From Caulobacterales bacterium RIFOXYB1_FULL_67_16 (lineage in GTDB: Bacteria; Pseudomonadota; Alphaproteobacteria; Caulobacterales; Caulobacteraceae): DNA of 9,327 nucleotides. Under the pieces are notes generated by a model. The model was not told the DNA's origin and did no database searches. It was given only the letters and a program-made list of their open reading frames with translations. The position numbers were made by a program, and so were the translations under genes. Below are positions 6,699-9,327 of this stretch, in pieces; within the stretch, counting starts at the first letter, position 1, and each line of letters starts with the position of its first letter. The DNA lies in assembly GCA_001796045.1 (NCBI GenBank), contig MGLN01000133.1:30620-39946 (forward strand). The letters are read 5' to 3'.

Positions 6699-7127
6699 TC
6701 AAAGCGTCTGAAGCGCGGCTGCGACCATGTCGACGGCGGAGGCAGGGCGGGGGTCAAGGGCCAGAAGCGGCAGATCGACCCCTGCGAAACGCCGGAACTG
6801 CGGCTCCGGCAGACGCTCGACCGCCTCCGGCAGACAGGCGACGGCCAGGACAAGCCGGGCGGCCGGCCGTGTCCTGGCGGACACGATCCCGATCCCGCGC
6901 GCCTCGATCCGGCCGGCGATCGCGGCAGGCGCAGCGGCGTAGAGGGCGCCTTCGGAGGTCCAGACCCGGGTGTAGTCGTCGCTTATCAACCGCCAGTCCC
7001 GTCCAATCAGACGCAGGGCCAGGTCGCTCTTTCCAGCGCCGGACGGCCCCAGGATCATCACCCCCTGCCAGAGGCCCTGACGCCGGACGGCCACTGTTGT
7101 GGCGTGGACAGGCGGTTCGAGGCTCAC
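6699..7127 (-). CDS. hprK: HPr kinase/phosphorylase, short alphaproteobacterial form
   Basis: This 142-residue protein should phosphorylate (and possibly dephosphorylate) the regulatory serine of HPr, Ser47 of the HPr encoded two genes downstream. It contains the Walker A loop GPSGAGKS (27-34), the acidic pair in LISDD (48-51), and IEARGIGIV (74-82), matching the HprK family signature around the C-terminal active region. Firmicute HprK is about 310 residues with an extra N-terminal domain; this protein is only the catalytic part, the recognised form in alphaproteobacteria, so it is not a truncation. The start is GTG (7125-7127), which overlaps the chvG stop as GTGA, implying translational coupling to the sensor kinase. 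The stop TGA is at 6699-6701, followed by the inverted-repeat gap. Confidence 0.9.
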   Translation of the reverse strand: MSLEPPVHATTVAVRRQGLWQGVMILGPSGAGKSDLALRLIGRDWRLISDDYTRVWTSEGALYAAAPAAIAGRIEARGIGIVSARTRPAARLVLAVACLPEAVERLPEPQFRRFAGVDLPLLALDPRPASAVDMVAAALQTL

Positions 7128-8764
7128 GCGCGGCGGCCCGGCCCGAAGGCGGAGGGCAATACAATCTCGAAACGAGCGCCCAGCACCGCGCCGTCTTCGG
7201 CGGTGCGGTTGGACGCGGTCACGCGCCCGCCGTGGGCCTCCACAATTTGTTTGACGATGGACAGTCCCAGGCCTGAGTTGGAGCCGAAGGCCGCGCCCTT
7301 GGGACGCGACGTGTAGAACCGCTCGAACACCGTCTCGAGGTTCTCGGGCGGGATGCCGGGACCGTCGTCCTCCACCCGAATCCGGATCGGCAGATCGCCC
7401 TCGATCTCCTCCAGGATAACCCGTACCTCGCCGCCGGCCGGACTGAAGGAGCGGGCATTGTCGATCAGATTGCGGAAGACCTGACCCAGGGGGCCGTCGC
7501 GCCCGGCCACACGCAGAGCCTGGGCCGGCCGGTCGAACCGGACGAGGATGTCGTCCGGCCGCGCGGTGGTCTCATAGACGCTGACGATATCGGCCAGCAG
7601 ACGATTCAGGTCGATGGGGCGGGGTCGGTCGCGCGACAGTTCCGCGTCCAAGCGCGAGGCGTTGGAGATGTCGGTGATCAGCCGGTCCAGCCGCCGGACG
7701 TCCTGTTGCAACAGGGCGGTCAGCCTGTCCCTCTGGGCGTCGGTCTTGACCAGGGGCAGGGTTTCCAGGGCCGAGCGGATCGAGGTCAGGGGGTTCTTGA
7801 TCTCGTGCGACACATCGGCCGCGAACCGTTCAATGGCGTCCATCCGGGTGGACAGGGTGTCGGTCATGGATTCCAGCGACCGGGCCAGGTCGCCGATCTC
7901 GTCCTTGCGCTCCTCCAAGTCGGGCAGGGAGATGGCGCGCGCCCGCTGCAGCTTGACCTGGTCTGCGGCGGCGGACAGCCGCATGATCGGCCGCGCCACG
8001 AACAGGTGCAGCAGCAGCGAGGCCAGCAGATTGACGGCCAGGGCCACCAGGGCGAAGGGGACAAGGGCCCGGCGCTGGTCGTCCAGGATCTCGTCGACAT
8101 TGCCGGCTTCCAGGGTCAGGACCCCCAGGACTTGTCGCACGTGGCGGATGGGAATGGAGACGGAGACGACGCGGTCGCCGGATTCATTGCGGCGCACCGT
8201 GGTCTGGGGTTCGCCGGCCAGAGCGCGTTCGACCTCGGCGGCGATCTCGGCCTCGACCTGACGCTTGTGGTCGGCCTCCCGCTGCGAGGCTTTCGCCGGA
8301 TCGCCCGGCAGGGGGGCGCCTGCCGGATGGGCCGGCGGCAGGGGACGCCCGGGGATGTTTTCGGTCACCTCATAGCTGTCGATGACCGGCAGGCCGTTGA
8401 TGTCATAGAGGCGCACCCGCTGGCCGTTGGGCACGAAATTGTCGCGCAGCCAGTTTGCCGCCTGACCCACGTCGAGCTCGGGCGTCGGCACGCCGCGACT
8501 GATGCCCAGTTCGCCCAGCACATTGCCCAGCAGTTCGGCCTGAACGGTCAGGGACTCCTGGCGCGCCTGGATCAGGCCCTGGCGCCACTCGTTCAGCACC
8601 AGGGCGCCGCCGAACAGGATCAGCAGGCTGAGGAGATTGAGAGCCAGGATGAAGCCGCCCAGCCGCGATCCGCCGAAGCGAAGCCTCGGTCGACGAGCGT
8701 GTTCCTCCTCGGGCTCGCGCCCGGCGGACTGATCAGCTTTCGCGGTAGCGGTAGCCGACGCCAT
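7124..8764 (-). CDS. chvG: Sensor histidine kinase ChvG (ExoS/BvrS family)
   Basis: The 546-residue product is the membrane sensor partner of ChvI. The order is a basic cytoplasmic lead (1-33), membrane segment 1 (about 35-57) and a periplasmic sensor domain (about 60-232). Membrane segment 2 (about 235-257), HAMP (about 258-312), HisKA with SHEIKNPLTS (319-328) and phosphoacceptor His320, and the HATPase domain follow. The HATPase carries RNLIDNARSFSP (431-442), DDGPGIPP (466-473), RFYTSRP (482-488) and GLGLSIV (498-504). All catalytic motifs are intact. In this family the periplasmic domain is held off by the regulator ExoR and responds to acid and envelope stress; ExoR is not in the window. 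The ATG at 8762-8764 lies inside chvI, giving a 32-nt overlap; no later ATG or GTG precedes the first membrane segment, so the overlap appears real. Its stop overlaps hprK by GTGA. The Brucella homologue BvrS is next to the same PTS genes. Confidence 0.92.
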   Translation of the reverse strand: MASATATAKADQSAGREPEEEHARRPRLRFGGSRLGGFILALNLLSLLILFGGALVLNEWRQGLIQARQESLTVQAELLGNVLGELGISRGVPTPELDVGQAANWLRDNFVPNGQRVRLYDINGLPVIDSYEVTENIPGRPLPPAHPAGAPLPGDPAKASQREADHKRQVEAEIAAEVERALAGEPQTTVRRNESGDRVVSVSIPIRHVRQVLGVLTLEAGNVDEILDDQRRALVPFALVALAVNLLASLLLHLFVARPIMRLSAAADQVKLQRARAISLPDLEERKDEIGDLARSLESMTDTLSTRMDAIERFAADVSHEIKNPLTSIRSALETLPLVKTDAQRDRLTALLQQDVRRLDRLITDISNASRLDAELSRDRPRPIDLNRLLADIVSVYETTARPDDILVRFDRPAQALRVAGRDGPLGQVFRNLIDNARSFSPAGGEVRVILEEIEGDLPIRIRVEDDGPGIPPENLETVFERFYTSRPKGAAFGSNSGLGLSIVKQIVEAHGGRVTASNRTAEDGAVLGARFEIVLPSAFGPGRRA

Positions 8765-9327
8765 ACAGGGTCTCGATCGCGTCGAACTCGGGATCCACGG
8801 CGCGGAACTTCTTGCGCATCCGCTTCACATGGCTGTCGATGGTGCGGTCGTCGACATAGACCTGGTCGTCGTAAGCGGCGTCCATCAGATTGTCGCGGCT
8901 CTTCACGAAGCCGGGGCGCTGGGCCAGGGCCTGAAGCAGCAGGAATTCGGTGACGGTCAGTTTGACCGGCTTGCCGTCCCAGGTCGATTCGTGGCGTGCC
9001 GGGTCCATGCTCAGCTTGCCGCGCTTGATCGCCTTGCCGGAGACTTCGGCCGAAGGTTCAGGCTCGACCCCGTCGGCGCCGGTGCGGCGCAGCAGGGCCT
9101 TGACCCGTTCGATCAGCAGCCGCTGGCTGAAGGGCTTGTGGATATAGTCGTCGGCGCCGAGGTTGAAGCCGAGAATCTCGTCGATCTCCTCATCCTTCGA
9201 GGTCAGCATGATGACGGGGATCTGCGAGGTCTGGCGCAGGCGGCGCAGCACCTCCATCCCGTCCATGCGCGGCATCTTCACATCGAGAATGGCCAGATCG
9301 GGCGGCGTGCTCTCTAGCGCGGCCAGG
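8733..9327 (-). CDS. chvI: Response regulator ChvI (OmpR family), 5' end outside window
   Basis: The visible 197 residues are the C-terminal part of an OmpR/PhoB-type regulator; the reading frame is open to the right edge, so the first 40 or so residues are missing. The receiver portion shows LAILDVKMPRMDG with the phosphoacceptor Asp (codon 9282-9284), then VIMLTSKDEE and the conserved Lys in HKPFS. A linker rich in Glu and Pro leads to a winged-helix DNA-binding domain containing KLTVTEFLLLQALAQRPG, the family-typical stretch from YDDQVYVDDRTIDSHVKR, and a YGVGYRY end. The VDDRTIDSHVKRMRKKF region strongly matches ChvI. It acts in the cytoplasm, activated by ChvG, on envelope and stress-response genes. 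The GTG at 9279-9281 is internal (Val of LDVKMP), not the start. It is the first visible gene of the cluster; in relatives pckA often lies upstream, divergent. Confidence 0.92.
   Translation of the reverse strand, partial: LAALESTPPDLAILDVKMPRMDGMEVLRRLRQTSQIPVIMLTSKDEEIDEILGFNLGADDYIHKPFSQRLLIERVKALLRRTGADGVEPEPSAEVSGKAIKRGKLSMDPARHESTWDGKPVKLTVTEFLLLQALAQRPGFVKSRDNLMDAAYDDQVYVDDRTIDSHVKRMRKKFRAVDPEFDAIETLYGVGYRYRES

Noticed and set aside
7706..8953. Plus-strand open frame of 415 codons opposite chvG and chvI
   Set aside because: It spans two well-supported genes on the other strand and its translation resembles no protein family.
1..9327. tRNA, rRNA, CRISPR, insertion sequence or prophage signals
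   Set aside because: No cloverleaf, spaced direct repeats, transposase motifs or terminal inverted repeats were seen on either strand.

Overview
The window is high-GC DNA with tightly packed genes from an alphaproteobacterium. It is most likely from Caulobacterales (Caulobacter or Brevundimonas-like). The reasons are the ChvI-ChvG-HprK-EIIA-HPr cluster typical of the class, a large TonB-dependent receptor paired with a beta-propeller phytase, CckA-like sensor-kinase architecture, and a plausible Caulobacter-type housekeeping promoter. The genus is inferred, not proven. No rRNA, tRNA, CRISPR array, insertion sequence or phage gene is visible.

Layout from left to right. (1) Bases 1-36 are the first 12 codons of a minus-strand gene leaving the window, probably an FAD-dependent oxidoreductase, with a good promoter upstream. 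(2) Bases 160-2055 (minus) encode a membrane-anchored protein with two PAS domains and histidine-kinase architecture. Its ATP-binding domain looks intact, but the phosphoacceptor histidine is replaced by glutamine (Q401). (3) A strong terminator lies at 2227-2256, just after a TonB-dependent outer-membrane receptor (2279-4555, minus). (4) A 239-bp divergent control region separates the receptor from a beta-propeller phytase lipoprotein (4795-5901, plus). Together these two look like a surface module for phytate or organophosphate scavenging. (5) The right third, all minus strand, runs chvI (partial, entering from the right edge), chvG, hprK, a 120-bp gap, an EIIA-Man family gene, then HPr. It ends only 3 bp from the convergent phytase stop.

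How the genes work together. ChvI/ChvG is a conserved envelope and acid-sensing two-component system. HprK, EIIA and HPr form a regulatory phosphotransferase branch with no sugar permease, with the HPr His and Ser sites both present and a short, alphaproteobacterial HprK. Start/stop overlaps (chvI/chvG 32 nt, chvG/hprK GTGA, EIIA/HPr ATGA) argue for coupled translation. The gap between hprK and EIIA holds several inverted repeats and may be a control point. The most unusual item is the histidine-less PAS kinase. The rest is mostly recognisable biology in a conserved arrangement, and I did not find a wholly new system.
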